A stretch of DNA of 27,545 nucleotides, from the NCBI GenBank assembly GCA_028871195.1, contig JAGWNT010000054.1, positions 1 to 27,545 of the forward strand, read 5' to 3'. Positions 19,357 through 26,879 of this stretch are shown here, piece after piece. The stretch is from REEB85 sp018971455 (lineage in GTDB: Bacteria; Pseudomonadota; Alphaproteobacteria; Acetobacterales; Acetobacteraceae). The notes below the pieces were generated by a model, which did no database searches, was not told where the DNA came from, and worked only from the letters and a program-made list of their open reading frames with translations. The position numbers and the translations under genes were made by a program. Positions within the stretch are counted from its first letter, which is position 1, and each line of letters begins with the position of its first letter.

Positions 19357-21243
19357 CTACAATATGGCCATGTTGGCTGCCGCGCGCCCGGCCTCGCGGC
19401 GCTGCGCCTGGACGGCGAGGCGCACGGTGGCGTTGGGCGCGCCGAACTGGCGATAGCGCCGGCGCTCGACGATCTCGAAGAAGAACCGGTCATCGAAGCT
19501 CTCGGTGAAGGCCTGGATGAACTCGCCGTCGCCGTCGCGATCATAGAGCAGGTTGAGCGCCTGCAACCGCGCCAGCATGGCGTCGTCCAGCCCGTGCCGG
19601 GCCGCGAGGTCGTCATAGTAATTGGCCGGGATCGGCAGAATCACCCCGCCCTGCGCCGCGATGGCGCCGACCGTCGTGAAGATGTCGGCGGTGGCGAAGG
19701 CGATATGTTGCACGCCGGCGCCGGCGAAGGCCGAGACGAAGCGGCCGGTCGCCGTCTCGCGGCTTTCGGAGATGTTGAGCGGCAGGCGCACGCTGCCGTC
19801 GCGGCTGCTCATCGCCCGGCTGCGGATGAGGCCATAGGGATCGGCGATCTCCCACACCGGCTCCGCCTCGAAGCCGAACACGGCGCGATAGAACAGCACG
19901 AAACTGTCCATCCGCCCGGTCGGCAGCGCCTGGGCGATATGGTCGATGGCGCCGAGCGGGGCGGGGGGCGCCTCGGCGAACAGGTCGAAATCATCCTCGT
20001 AGATGCTGCGCCCCGACGCATCCGGGGCCACCAGGTAGATCAGCGTTCCATCCGGCGCGCGCAGGGCGGGGATGCGGCGCTCGCCGGCGCCGATATTCTC
20101 CTGCCATTCCGGGCAGAGCAGCGCCCGCGCGCGGGCGAGAGCGGCCTGCGCGTCGTCAACGCGCAGCGCCATGGCGCAGACCGAGGCGCCGTGGAGCTGG
20201 AAATGCTCCGCGGCGGCGCTGTCCTCCTCGGCATTGAGGATCAGGTTGATGCGGCCCTGGCGGAAAAGATCGACATCCTTGGACCGGTGATGCCCGGCAT
20301 GGTGGAAGCCGAGCTGCTCCAGGAACGCCGCGAGCTTGCTGCGCGAGGCGGTATCGACGGCGAACTCGACGAACTCCACCCCGTCGAAGACGGGCGGCGG
20401 GGGCAGGGGGGTCTCGACGGCGCCCATCTCGTCGGCCAGCAGCACCAGCGAGCGCAGGCCGTCGCGCGCCGTCAGCCGGGCCGGGGTGGCGCGGAACTCG
20501 TCGTTGAAGATTTCCAACGAGATCGGCCCGCGATAGCCGCTCTTCAGCACCGCGGCGGTGAAGCGCGGCACATCGAGCTGGCCCTGATAGGGGAAGTTGC
20601 GGAAATGCCGGCTCCAGGACAGCACATCGAGCGCCATGCGCGGCGCATCGGCAAGCTGGACGAAGAAGATGCGATCGCCCGGCACATCGGCCAGCCCCGA
20701 TGGGTCATCATCGAGCGACAAGGTATGGAAACTGTCCACGATCAGCCCGAGGGCCGGGTGGTCGGCATGCTGGACGATCTGCCACGCCTCGCGCCATCGC
20801 TTGACGTGCCGCCCCCAGGCCAGCGCCTCGTAGCCGACGCGCAGGTCCCGCCGGGCCGCCCGCTCGGCCATTTCGCGCAGATCGGCGGCGGCGCGCTGCG
20901 GATCGTCGAGGCTGGTGGGCTGGGTGTTGCTGCACACCAGCACCAGGTCGGTGCCGAGCGCCTGCATGACGTCGAATTTCCGTTCCGCGCGGTCCATGGC
21001 GCGGGCGCGCTGCGGCTCCGCCATCGCCTCGAAATCGCGGAAGGGCTGGAAGATCATGATCTCGAGGCCGAGCCCGTCGGCGATGCGCCGCACATCGGCC
21101 GGCGAGCCGTCGAAGGTCAGCAGATCGTTCTCGAAGATCTCGACCCCGTCAAAGCCGATCGCCGCCGCCGCCTCGAGCTTCTCGGGCAGGCTTCCGCTCA
21201 GCGAAACGGTGGCGATGGCGGTCTTGTGGCGCAATGCTGACAT
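19357..21243 (-). CDS. quiC: 3-Dehydroshikimate dehydratase fused to HPPD-like VOC domain (QuiC type)
   Basis: A 628-aa two-domain protein. Residues 1 to about 275 form a xylose-isomerase-like TIM barrel of the bacterial 3-dehydroshikimate dehydratase type. Likely metal ligands are E139 (GYEAL), D170/H173 (LIVDSFH), Q196 and E244 (ISLEIFND). Residues about 285-605 form a 4-hydroxyphenylpyruvate dioxygenase-like vicinal-oxygen-chelate region with the full iron/metal triad H435 (IDHIAQ), H513 (VQHIAFAT) and E590 (FFFEIVERR). This architecture and length match Pseudomonas QuiC, which dehydrates 3-dehydroshikimate to protocatechuate. Clustered with aroE, an SDR and a PIG-L protein, it supports a quinate/shikimate degradation module. 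Whether the VOC half has its own activity is unknown. Confidence 0.9.
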   Translation of the reverse strand: MSALRHKTAIATVSLSGSLPEKLEAAAAIGFDGVEIFENDLLTFDGSPADVRRIADGLGLEIMIFQPFRDFEAMAEPQRARAMDRAERKFDVMQALGTDLVLVCSNTQPTSLDDPQRAAADLREMAERAARRDLRVGYEALAWGRHVKRWREAWQIVQHADHPALGLIVDSFHTLSLDDDPSGLADVPGDRIFFVQLADAPRMALDVLSWSRHFRNFPYQGQLDVPRFTAAVLKSGYRGPISLEIFNDEFRATPARLTARDGLRSLVLLADEMGAVETPLPPPPVFDGVEFVEFAVDTASRSKLAAFLEQLGFHHAGHHRSKDVDLFRQGRINLILNAEEDSAAAEHFQLHGASVCAMALRVDDAQAALARARALLCPEWQENIGAGERRIPALRAPDGTLIYLVAPDASGRSIYEDDFDLFAEAPPAPLGAIDHIAQALPTGRMDSFVLFYRAVFGFEAEPVWEIADPYGLIRSRAMSSRDGSVRLPLNISESRETATGRFVSAFAGAGVQHIAFATADIFTTVGAIAAQGGVILPIPANYYDDLAARHGLDDAMLARLQALNLLYDRDGDGEFIQAFTESFDDRFFFEIVERRRYRQFGAPNATVRLAVQAQRREAGRAAANMAIL

Positions 21244-21325
21244 GCCCGGACCATAGGAGATTCCGCTTGCCCGTCAACCATATGGGGTGCGCGAGGCCCC
21301 CTCCGGCGGTCCCATGCCAGCGGGG

Positions 21326-22054
21326 TCAGGCCGGCGGCATCAAGCTGCGCACCACATGCGGAAAGACCGCCTCATAGGCCTCGCCGTAGGTGATGGCATG
21401 GGCCGAGTTGCGCGCCGCCTGCGCGCCACGCTGCAGGGCCACGCGGGTGTAGTATTCCCACAGATGCTCCTGCCCGGTCATGCAGTGGATGGCGGCGAGC
21501 TTCTGCTCCCACACCGCATCGATGCCGAGCATAACGTTCGGGTTCCAGCGGCATTGCTCGGGCTGGTGCGGCTCGAACAGGAACACCGGTGGCGCGCCCA
21601 GCACCGCCTCCCCGGGATTATGGCCATGCGCCTGGGCGACGATGCGCGCATGCAGCGCGAAATCATGGACCGCCGGGTGGTCGTGGTTGTGCGGATCCTC
21701 GCGCGAATGGGTCAGCACGAAGGCCGGCCGCACGGCGCGATACAGATCGACCAGGCGGAACAGCGCCGCCTCCGGCAGGCTGATCGGGTAGTCACCGAGA
21801 TCGAAGAACTGGATGTCGTGCACGCCCAGCACGCGGGCCGCGGCCTCCGCCTCGGCCTGGCGCGAGGCCTTCACCTTCGCCAGCGTCATGCCCGGCTGGC
21901 GCCACAGCTTGGCCGATTCCCCGCGCTCGCCGTAGGACAGGCAGACCACCGTCACGCGCACCCCCTCGGCCGCGTGCAGCGCGATGGCGCCGCCGGCGCG
22001 CCAGACGAAATCCGCCGAATGCGCGCTGACCACCAGCGCCGTGCGATCGCTCAT
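21326..22054 (-). CDS. PIG-L/LmbE-family hydrolase, probable 4-oxalomesaconate hydratase (GalB-like)
   Basis: A 242-aa PIG-L superfamily zinc protein. The N-terminal metal motif reads SAHSADFVWRAGG, with H12 and D15, instead of the deacetylase AHPDD. The second motif is HNHDHPAVH (about residues 122-130). Loss of the Pro-Asp-Asp form and the DFVWRAGGAIAL sequence resemble GalB, the PIG-L member that hydrates 4-oxalomesaconate in gallate/protocatechuate 4,5-cleavage; this is recalled, not searched. The neighbour quiC makes protocatechuate, which strengthens the call. An N-deacetylase role remains possible. ATG at 22054 is preferred over GTG at 22060 because GAGGTG lies directly upstream. It is transcribed toward quiC with an 82-bp gap. 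Confidence 0.75.
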   Translation of the reverse strand: MSDRTALVVSAHSADFVWRAGGAIALHAAEGVRVTVVCLSYGERGESAKLWRQPGMTLAKVKASRQAEAEAAARVLGVHDIQFFDLGDYPISLPEAALFRLVDLYRAVRPAFVLTHSREDPHNHDHPAVHDFALHARIVAQAHGHNPGEAVLGAPPVFLFEPHQPEQCRWNPNVMLGIDAVWEQKLAAIHCMTGQEHLWEYYTRVALQRGAQAARNSAHAITYGEAYEAVFPHVVRSLMPPA

Positions 22055-22095
22055 CCCCACCTCGTTCTTATGCGTTCAGTCTGACCCGGTTCGCC

Positions 22096-22968
22096 CTATT
22101 CGGACCCCGGGGCCGTTTCACGGGTCGTTTCGGGGGCCGCCTCCTGGCGCTTGACAGCCTGCCACAGCTCTTCCATCGCCTCCAGCCCGGCCTCGGCGGC
22201 GGTTGTGCCCGTGGCCGCGAGCGCCGCCTCGACCGCGGTGAAACGGCGGGTGAACTTGGCATTGGCCTGGCGCAGGCAGGTCTCCGCATCGAGCCCCAGC
22301 TTCCGGGCCAGATTGGCCAGCACGAAGAGCATGTCGCCCAGCTCGTCCTCCAGCCGCGCCGGCTCGGCCTGCGGCAGTTCGGCGCGCAGCTCGGCCACTT
22401 CCTCGTCGAGCTTGGCCAGCACGGCCTCGGCATCGGGCCAGTCGAACCCGACCCGCGCCGCCCGCGCCGTCATCTTCTGCGCCCGCACCAGCGCCGGCAG
22501 CCCGACGGCGATGCCGCCGAGGGTGCCCCCCTCGGCGCGGGCGGCCCGCTCGGCATGCTTCTGCTCCTCCCATGCCCGCGCCTGCATGCCGGCATCCCGC
22601 GCCGCCGCCTCGCCGAAGACGTGCGGGTGACGGCGCAGCATCTTGTCGGCGATCGCGCGCGCCACCTCGGCAAAGCCGAAGCGGCCTTCCTCCTCGGCCA
22701 TGCGCGCGTGGAACACCACCTGAAACAGCAGATCGCCCAACTCATCGGGCAGCGCCGCGAAGTCGCGCCGCGCAATGGCGTCAGCGACCTCATAGGCTTC
22801 CTCGATGGTGTAGGGCGCGATGGTCTCGAAATTCTGCGCCCGATCCCACGGGCAGCCACCCTCGGGCGCGCGCAGGGCAGCCATGATGTCCAGCAGGCGA
22901 CGCAATTCCGCCTCGGCGCGACTGGCCGAAAGCCCCCGATCTTCACTGCCCAAACGCGCCACCGCCAT
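22096..22968 (-). CDS. mazG: Nucleoside triphosphate pyrophosphohydrolase MazG
   Basis: A 290-aa housekeeping MazG, which hydrolyses nucleoside triphosphates to monophosphates and pyrophosphate. Both MazG repeats are visible. The first has GGCPWDRAQNFETIAPYTIEEAYEV, with the EExxE-type helix, followed by DELGDLLFQVVFHARMAEE. The second has KLDEEVAELRAEL followed by DELGDMLFVLANLARKLG. The tail (RQEAAPETTRETAPGSE) is variable. The start at 22968 is chosen for family length; the frame stays open to 23049 with unconserved residues, and no clear ribosome-binding site is visible. It is the last clearly core gene before the accessory region. A 41-bp gap separates it from the downstream PIG-L gene. 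Confidence 0.93.
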   Translation of the reverse strand: MAVARLGSEDRGLSASRAEAELRRLLDIMAALRAPEGGCPWDRAQNFETIAPYTIEEAYEVADAIARRDFAALPDELGDLLFQVVFHARMAEEEGRFGFAEVARAIADKMLRRHPHVFGEAAARDAGMQARAWEEQKHAERAARAEGGTLGGIAVGLPALVRAQKMTARAARVGFDWPDAEAVLAKLDEEVAELRAELPQAEPARLEDELGDMLFVLANLARKLGLDAETCLRQANAKFTRRFTAVEAALAATGTTAAEAGLEAMEELWQAVKRQEAAPETTRETAPGSE

Positions 22969-23245
22969 CTGAATGCCAGGCGCCGTCTTAGCCTGAATTT
23001 CGGCACCGTTCCAGCAGGCGGAACGACCGCCAGCGCCATGACGGCTCAACCGAGGCTCTTGCGTAGTAGCACCTCATTCGCCGCCAAATCGGCTTCGCCG
23101 ACGGTCACTCCACCCAGATCGGAACCGTGAAACTACTAACCGACCGCTTCAATGTGAGCACTGGCGGGCCACGACCGACGATGATGAGCACTATGTCTAC
23201 GCCATAGCCCTATGAGTTGGACTTTGAAAGGCCGATCGCCGCTGG
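22969..23245. other. 277-bp spacer between mazG and the accessory cassette
   Basis: No gene is supported. Composition drops from very GC-rich to a more balanced mix along this stretch, marking the transition into foreign DNA. A small perfect hairpin (TCGGC-TTC-GCCGA, 23089-23101) lies where the mazG promoter would be. No tRNA fragment, integrase or clear attachment repeat was seen, so how the cassette arrived here is unknown. Confidence 0.4.
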
Positions 23246-24520
23246 CTAGGACGAGAGTAAGCGGCGCCGGAGACCAGCGGCATAACGTGCGACGTTTTCT
23301 CTTAGCGGTTTTGCCTCATTGCTGAGGTCAGCCGGTAGCAAGCCCGCGGAGGACGCCGCGAACATTGCGGCGGCGGCCGCGCCGAGCGGTCCGGACCCGT
23401 CGTCGAACGCTTTTGGATCCGCGGCACCACGGTTGAAGCGGTGGAGGTGAAATCGCCTGAACCTTTGTTCCGCGCTTAGCCGCTCCTGCCAGTCATCGAA
23501 CAGCCCGACATATTCAGGGCCGACCCGCGATCGGGCGGACGCCATGCGTGTAGCTGCCTTGTCTGCCTGGATCATCATCGCATCGAGAACACGGACGGCA
23601 CCAGCACACCACGCCATTATTGCGTTGGATAGGGACGCATACTCCGATCGCAGCAGAATTCGGCGCTTGACCAAGTCTGAAAGTGCACGACCACCTCGAT
23701 ACCCACCTGTGGCAGCGAAGACGGGTAGAATGATCGCAGGCCACCCTCCAAGCCCAAGCGCCAACGCGGCCCCTCCGATCGCGTGGCCCGCAGAAGCCCC
23801 GATAAGACGGCCTGCAGCATCCACGGAAAGATTGCCAGGTAGCGCTCGCCAATCCGTGTTGCCCCGCCAAAGCTGATAAGCGTTCCGGGCTACCGAGATC
23901 ACAGGGACGATATCACCAAGATGGAGGTCAAGCATATCGGCCGCAGAAGCTAGGCTATGCTCAGTTGTTGATCTAACCGCGTCGCGAGTAATCCCGTGAA
24001 CGGGCATAATGTGGTCATTTTTGGGAAAATGAGATGCCAGCTCCTCGTTGACTACTACTCGGGGAATGCCTGGATACCGCGACAGATGTTCGGTCACGAG
24101 GTGTGGGGACAACCCACACTTAGCTTGCACCGGTTCGCCGTTCACCAGAAAGTCCCAGCCTGGATTGGTGGTAGTCGTCGGGAATTCCACGACAGCGCCC
24201 GATTGTCGAAGCGACATCGCTGCCATACGCTCAAATACGTAGCCTTGTAGCCGGCTCAGATCACCTTTGAAAACTGGAACCGGTGAGTCGATGACATTAT
24301 GTGACCAAGTGGCAAGCTTGTAGATATCGGCGGTGTTTGGCTTGACGAATTGGAATGCCTCAAGTGCCGACGGATCCATGCTAACGCGATCATAAATGAG
24401 GTCGCCGAGCGTCATTGCCCCAAACGTGAACTCGTCTTTCTCGGCGAAGTGTGCGGCCAATCGCTGCCTACTCGTGGTTGGATTAGCAGGGCGACGTAAG
24501 ATCTCTCCGATATCCTCCAC
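23246..24520 (-). CDS. Unrecognised protein with PD-(D/E)xK-like nuclease motif and glycine-rich hydrophobic segment
   Basis: A 424-aa protein not assigned to a named family. Residues about 88-135 look like a restriction-endonuclease-like core: E97 on a helix (GYVFERMAAMSLRQSG), then D123 (NPGWDFLVNGEP), then Q132-A-K134 (VQAKCG), i.e. E...D...QxK. Residues about 236-280 are a glycine/alanine-rich hydrophobic stretch (GHAIGGAALALGLGGWPAII and VFAATGG) that could form one or two membrane helices. The C-terminal third is helical and charged. Codon use and composition differ from the GC-rich neighbours, suggesting transfer. It starts 9 nt after the stop of the membrane-protein gene on the same strand, so the two form an operon. 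A nuclease effector is a hypothesis; activity is unproven. Confidence 0.75.
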   Translation of the reverse strand: MEDIGEILRRPANPTTSRQRLAAHFAEKDEFTFGAMTLGDLIYDRVSMDPSALEAFQFVKPNTADIYKLATWSHNVIDSPVPVFKGDLSRLQGYVFERMAAMSLRQSGAVVEFPTTTTNPGWDFLVNGEPVQAKCGLSPHLVTEHLSRYPGIPRVVVNEELASHFPKNDHIMPVHGITRDAVRSTTEHSLASAADMLDLHLGDIVPVISVARNAYQLWRGNTDWRALPGNLSVDAAGRLIGASAGHAIGGAALALGLGGWPAIILPVFAATGGYRGGRALSDLVKRRILLRSEYASLSNAIMAWCAGAVRVLDAMMIQADKAATRMASARSRVGPEYVGLFDDWQERLSAEQRFRRFHLHRFNRGAADPKAFDDGSGPLGAAAAAMFAASSAGLLPADLSNEAKPLRENVARYAAGLRRRLLSS

Positions 24521-24529
24521 GGCCCCGTC

Positions 24530-25540
24530 TCATCTCACGTTGGGAAGGGCCGGAAATGTGCGCTCGATCTGTGCTCGACGACGTGCATCCGCGTGCGCTC
24601 GGGCGGATGCGGCGGCCTCCAACAGCGTTGCGATCACCTCGGGGCGAGCCTGTTGAACACTGGCAGCAGTGGCGGCAATGACTGAAGTGGCGACCATGAC
24701 CGGGACTAGTCGATCTCGCATCTGCTGCGTCGCTCGCCTGACAAAGAATCGCCCGCCAAAGATCGCAACACCGCCGACGATGATCGGATTGGAGACAAAG
24801 GCCAGCGCAGAGGTCGCCAAAGTATAGACGCCAAAGGGCAGAGTCAGCCCGATAATACCAGCGGCCGCAGCGATAAATGATGTGACACTGGTGTAGGCCG
24901 CAAAGCCAGCAAGTCCTACCGTTCCGACCATCGCGCCGCCAACAGCGGCGATTGAGCCGGTACGCATGAGCGCTTCTCCGGAGAGATTTGCGAGTCCGGC
25001 TTCCGTTCGGATACGCTCTCGAACTTCCTCTGGAAGAGTGGCAAGCCGTCGCGCAATATCCTCGGCAATGCGTTCTCTCTCCGCGATCGGCTTGCGCGTG
25101 AAGCTTTCGTCAAGCTGCTCGAACATCCGGCACACTACGAAGCGCGAGAGGTCCAACACGGTCCCGCCACGGAACGGCTCTGACCCGTTTTTTGCCTTCC
25201 CTGGACGTTCCAGCCGCGCCAACAGTTCGACGGCGCGGGCTTCGGCTCGCAGACATAGATCGACTAACTCCGCTTCCGTCGGCTGTGCTTCAAAACGAAG
25301 ATCAAAGTGGGATAGGATTCTGCTGAGCTTCGCCGCGCGCCAATCATTTGGCTCTATTGGCAGCATCAGATCGTCATCGCGAGCGTGCCGTATCGGATCG
25401 GTGGGCGCTGCGTTCGGACCATTCGTCACGCGTCTTTGGACTTCGCCATAGACGGTCGCATGATCAAATGTCCACACGTGCGCCCTCGCAGCATCGGCGT
25501 CTTCCGCGACGATTCCGTCCAAGAGGACACTCTTTACCAT
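24530..25540 (-). CDS. Unrecognised multi-pass membrane protein, partner of the nuclease-like gene
   Basis: A 336-aa protein of unknown family. The N-terminal ~190 residues are soluble and helical, with a segment at about 155-190 (RIAEDIARRLATLPEEVRERI...GLANLSGEALM) leading into the membrane region. Residues about 194-263 are strongly hydrophobic and Gly/Ala-rich, enough for two or three helices (GGAMVGTVGLAGFAAY, FIAAAAGIIGLTLPFG, PIIVGGVAIFGG). This faintly recalls the YaaW/DUF3944 layout. A further hydrophobic helix at about 280-296 is possible, and the tail is basic. The ATG at 25540 lies in a 20-bp tandem duplication and has only a weak AAAGAG upstream. The frame is open upstream into the IS3 end 40 bp away, so loss of the original N-terminus cannot be excluded. 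Confidence 0.72.
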   Translation of the reverse strand: MVKSVLLDGIVAEDADAARAHVWTFDHATVYGEVQRRVTNGPNAAPTDPIRHARDDDLMLPIEPNDWRAAKLSRILSHFDLRFEAQPTEAELVDLCLRAEARAVELLARLERPGKAKNGSEPFRGGTVLDLSRFVVCRMFEQLDESFTRKPIAERERIAEDIARRLATLPEEVRERIRTEAGLANLSGEALMRTGSIAAVGGAMVGTVGLAGFAAYTSVTSFIAAAAGIIGLTLPFGVYTLATSALAFVSNPIIVGGVAIFGGRFFVRRATQQMRDRLVPVMVATSVIAATAASVQQARPEVIATLLEAAASARAHADARRRAQIERTFPALPNVR

Positions 25541-25562
25541 TGGAGGACACTCTTTACCATTG
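25523..25562. repeat. Perfect 20-bp tandem duplication spanning the start codon of the membrane-protein gene
   Basis: The 20-mer GAGGACACTCTTTACCATTG occurs at 25523-25542 and again immediately at 25543-25562 with no mismatch. On the minus strand each copy contains ATGGTAAAGAGTGTCCTC, so the start codon and first five codons after it are duplicated. Since 20 is not a multiple of 3, the upstream copy is out of frame. It encodes an 8-residue reading frame (25560 down to 25534) that overlaps the real start. Confidence 0.95.
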
Positions 25563-25579
25563 CTGTCTATTCGGAGAAG

Positions 25580-25606
25580 TGAACCGCCCCGGGTTTGCCG
25601 GAGGCT
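25580..25606. repeat. Terminal inverted repeat of the IS3 element, orfB side
   Basis: The segment begins with the TG dinucleotide expected of IS3-family ends (TGAACCGCCCCGGG) and closes with GGAGGCT. The same 7-mer is found in inverted orientation at the orfA end (26866-26872). The three flanking bases outside the element are AAG (25577-25579), one half of a possible target duplication. Confidence 0.6.
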
Positions 25607-25618
25607 GTTTGGTTTGAG

Positions 25619-26524
25619 TCACGCTGCCAGTTTTTGCTCCTGGAGTATAGCGTAGTAACGCTCCTCAGCTTCGGCCGGCGGGATGTTTCCGATGGGCTCG
25701 AGCAGCCGGCGATGGTTGAACCAGCCGACCCAGGTCAGCGTGGCGAACTCGACGGCCTCGAAGCTGCGCCACGGTCCGCGGCGATGGATCACCTCGGCCT
25801 TGTAGAGGCCGTTGATGGTCTCAGCGAGCGCATTGTCGTAGCTGTCGCCGACGCTGCCGACCGAGGGTTCGATACCCGCCTCGGCCAACCGCTCGGTGTA
25901 GCGGATGCTGACATATTGTGAGCCACGATCGGAGTGATGCACGAGGCCAGTCTTGTGGGCGGGGCGACGCTCGTGGAGCGCCTGCTCCAGGGCGTCAAGG
26001 ACGAAGCTGGCATGGGCAGTCCTGCTGACCCGCCAGCCGACAATCCTGCGAGCGTAGGCGTCGATCACGAAGGCCACGTAGACGAATCCCGACCAGGTCG
26101 AGACATAGGTGAAGTCCGACAGCCAGAGCCGGTTCGGCGCTGGCGCATGAAACTGGCGGTTGACGTGATCAAGTGGGCACGGCGCCGCCTTGTCCGGCAC
26201 GGTCGTCCGCACCGGCTTGCCACGGATGACGCCCTGCAGGCCCAGGTCCGCCATCAGGCGCTCGACCGTGCAACGCGCGACGCCAAAGCCTTCACGTACC
26301 ATCTGCCGCCACACCTTGCGCCCGCCATACACCTCGAAGTTCTCGGCAAAGACGCGGCTGATCTCGGGCTTCAACGCCATGTCCCGCTTTGCACGCGCCG
26401 ACAGCTTCATAGGGTCACGACGCTTGGCGGCGTGCGCGTGATAGGTGGACGGGGCGATCGGCAGCACCTTGCAGATCGGCTCGACCCCGTACGCCTCGCG
26501 GTGATCGTCGATGAAGGCGATCAT
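25619..26524 (-). CDS. IS3-family transposase OrfB (DDE integrase domain)
   Basis: A 301-aa OrfB. It begins MIAFIDDHREAYGVEPICKVLP with the HTH_21-type region, followed by an rve integrase core with the complete triad D137 (LSDFTYVSTW), D199 (HHSDRGSQY) and E235 (DNALAETINGLYKAE). The last two are separated by 35 residues, as in IS3 enzymes. The ATG overlaps the orfA stop by 4 nt (ATGA), allowing translational coupling. Most IS3 elements also make an OrfAB fusion by -1 frameshifting; no A-rich slippery heptamer was noticed here, although the orfB frame is open upstream to 26689 within orfA. The gene looks intact. Its stop codon is the only stop between orfB and the membrane-protein gene in the same frame. 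Confidence 0.93.
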   Translation of the reverse strand: MIAFIDDHREAYGVEPICKVLPIAPSTYHAHAAKRRDPMKLSARAKRDMALKPEISRVFAENFEVYGGRKVWRQMVREGFGVARCTVERLMADLGLQGVIRGKPVRTTVPDKAAPCPLDHVNRQFHAPAPNRLWLSDFTYVSTWSGFVYVAFVIDAYARRIVGWRVSRTAHASFVLDALEQALHERRPAHKTGLVHHSDRGSQYVSIRYTERLAEAGIEPSVGSVGDSYDNALAETINGLYKAEVIHRRGPWRSFEAVEFATLTWVGWFNHRRLLEPIGNIPPAEAEERYYAILQEQKLAA

Positions 26525-26841
26525 GGTTTGAACCGGCGGTCGAGCTCCGCCGCCGCAAAATAGGCCGATGCCTTGCGCAGGATCTCGTTGGCCTGGCGCA
26601 GCTCGCGGTTCTCGCGTTCCAGCGCCTTCAGCCTGGCCGCCATCTCCGCCGTGACACCGCCGCTGTCCCGCTCGACCTTCTTGACCCACTCATTGAGGGT
26701 CTGTCCGGTGCAACCAATCTTGCCCGCAATCGAGACGATCGCCGCCCACCGCGATGGGTGCTCCCGCTCGTGGTCCAGCACCATCCGAACCGCGCGATCA
26801 CGCACCTCGGGCGAAAACTTGTTCGTCGTCTTGCTCGTCAT
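26521..26841 (-). CDS. IS3-family OrfA (HTH and leucine-zipper protein)
   Basis: A 106-aa OrfA. An N-terminal helix-turn-helix (HTH_Tnp_1 type, about residues 8-55: KFSPEVRDRAVRMVL ... GCTGQTLNEWVKK) binds the element's ends. A leucine zipper at about 69-90 (ARLKALERENRELRQANEIL) mediates oligomerisation and fusion-protein contacts. GGTGGAG lies directly upstream of the ATG. It is intact and overlaps orfB by 4 nt. Confidence 0.93.
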   Translation of the reverse strand: MTSKTTNKFSPEVRDRAVRMVLDHEREHPSRWAAIVSIAGKIGCTGQTLNEWVKKVERDSGGVTAEMAARLKALERENRELRQANEILRKASAYFAAAELDRRFKP

Positions 26842-26879
26842 CGCTCCACCTTCTCAGGAGTTGGAGCCTCCTGTCTGTC

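Larger units (their letters stand above)
25580..26873 (-). mobile_element. IS3-family insertion sequence (one end apparently interrupted)
   Basis: A two-ORF IS3-type element transcribed on the minus strand, orfA then orfB. The end downstream of orfB is a plausible terminal inverted repeat starting TGAACCGCCCCGGG at 25580 and running to GGAGGCT near 25606. At the orfA end the matching inner part (AGCCTCC on the plus strand, 26866-26872) is present. The outer ~20 nt of the repeat are not recognisable; IS110-type DNA begins there instead. The boundary 26873 is therefore approximate. A 3-bp target duplication cannot be checked without the other end. Confidence 0.8.

Noticed and set aside
17843..21240. 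Plus-strand open frames opposite the SDR, aroE and quiC genes
   Set aside because: No domain signature; the opposite strand encodes complete conserved enzymes in tight operon spacing.
22096..22968. mazG as part of a MazEF toxin-antitoxin system or of the defence-like cassette
   Set aside because: The protein has the duplicated architecture of housekeeping MazG, GC-rich core composition, no mazEF beside it, and a 277-bp spacer from the cassette.
23041..23245. Possible tRNA fragment or attachment site at the edge of the accessory region
   Set aside because: No cloverleaf, no TTCGA-type T-arm in context and no direct repeat partner could be found; the visible hairpin (23089-23101) is too small.
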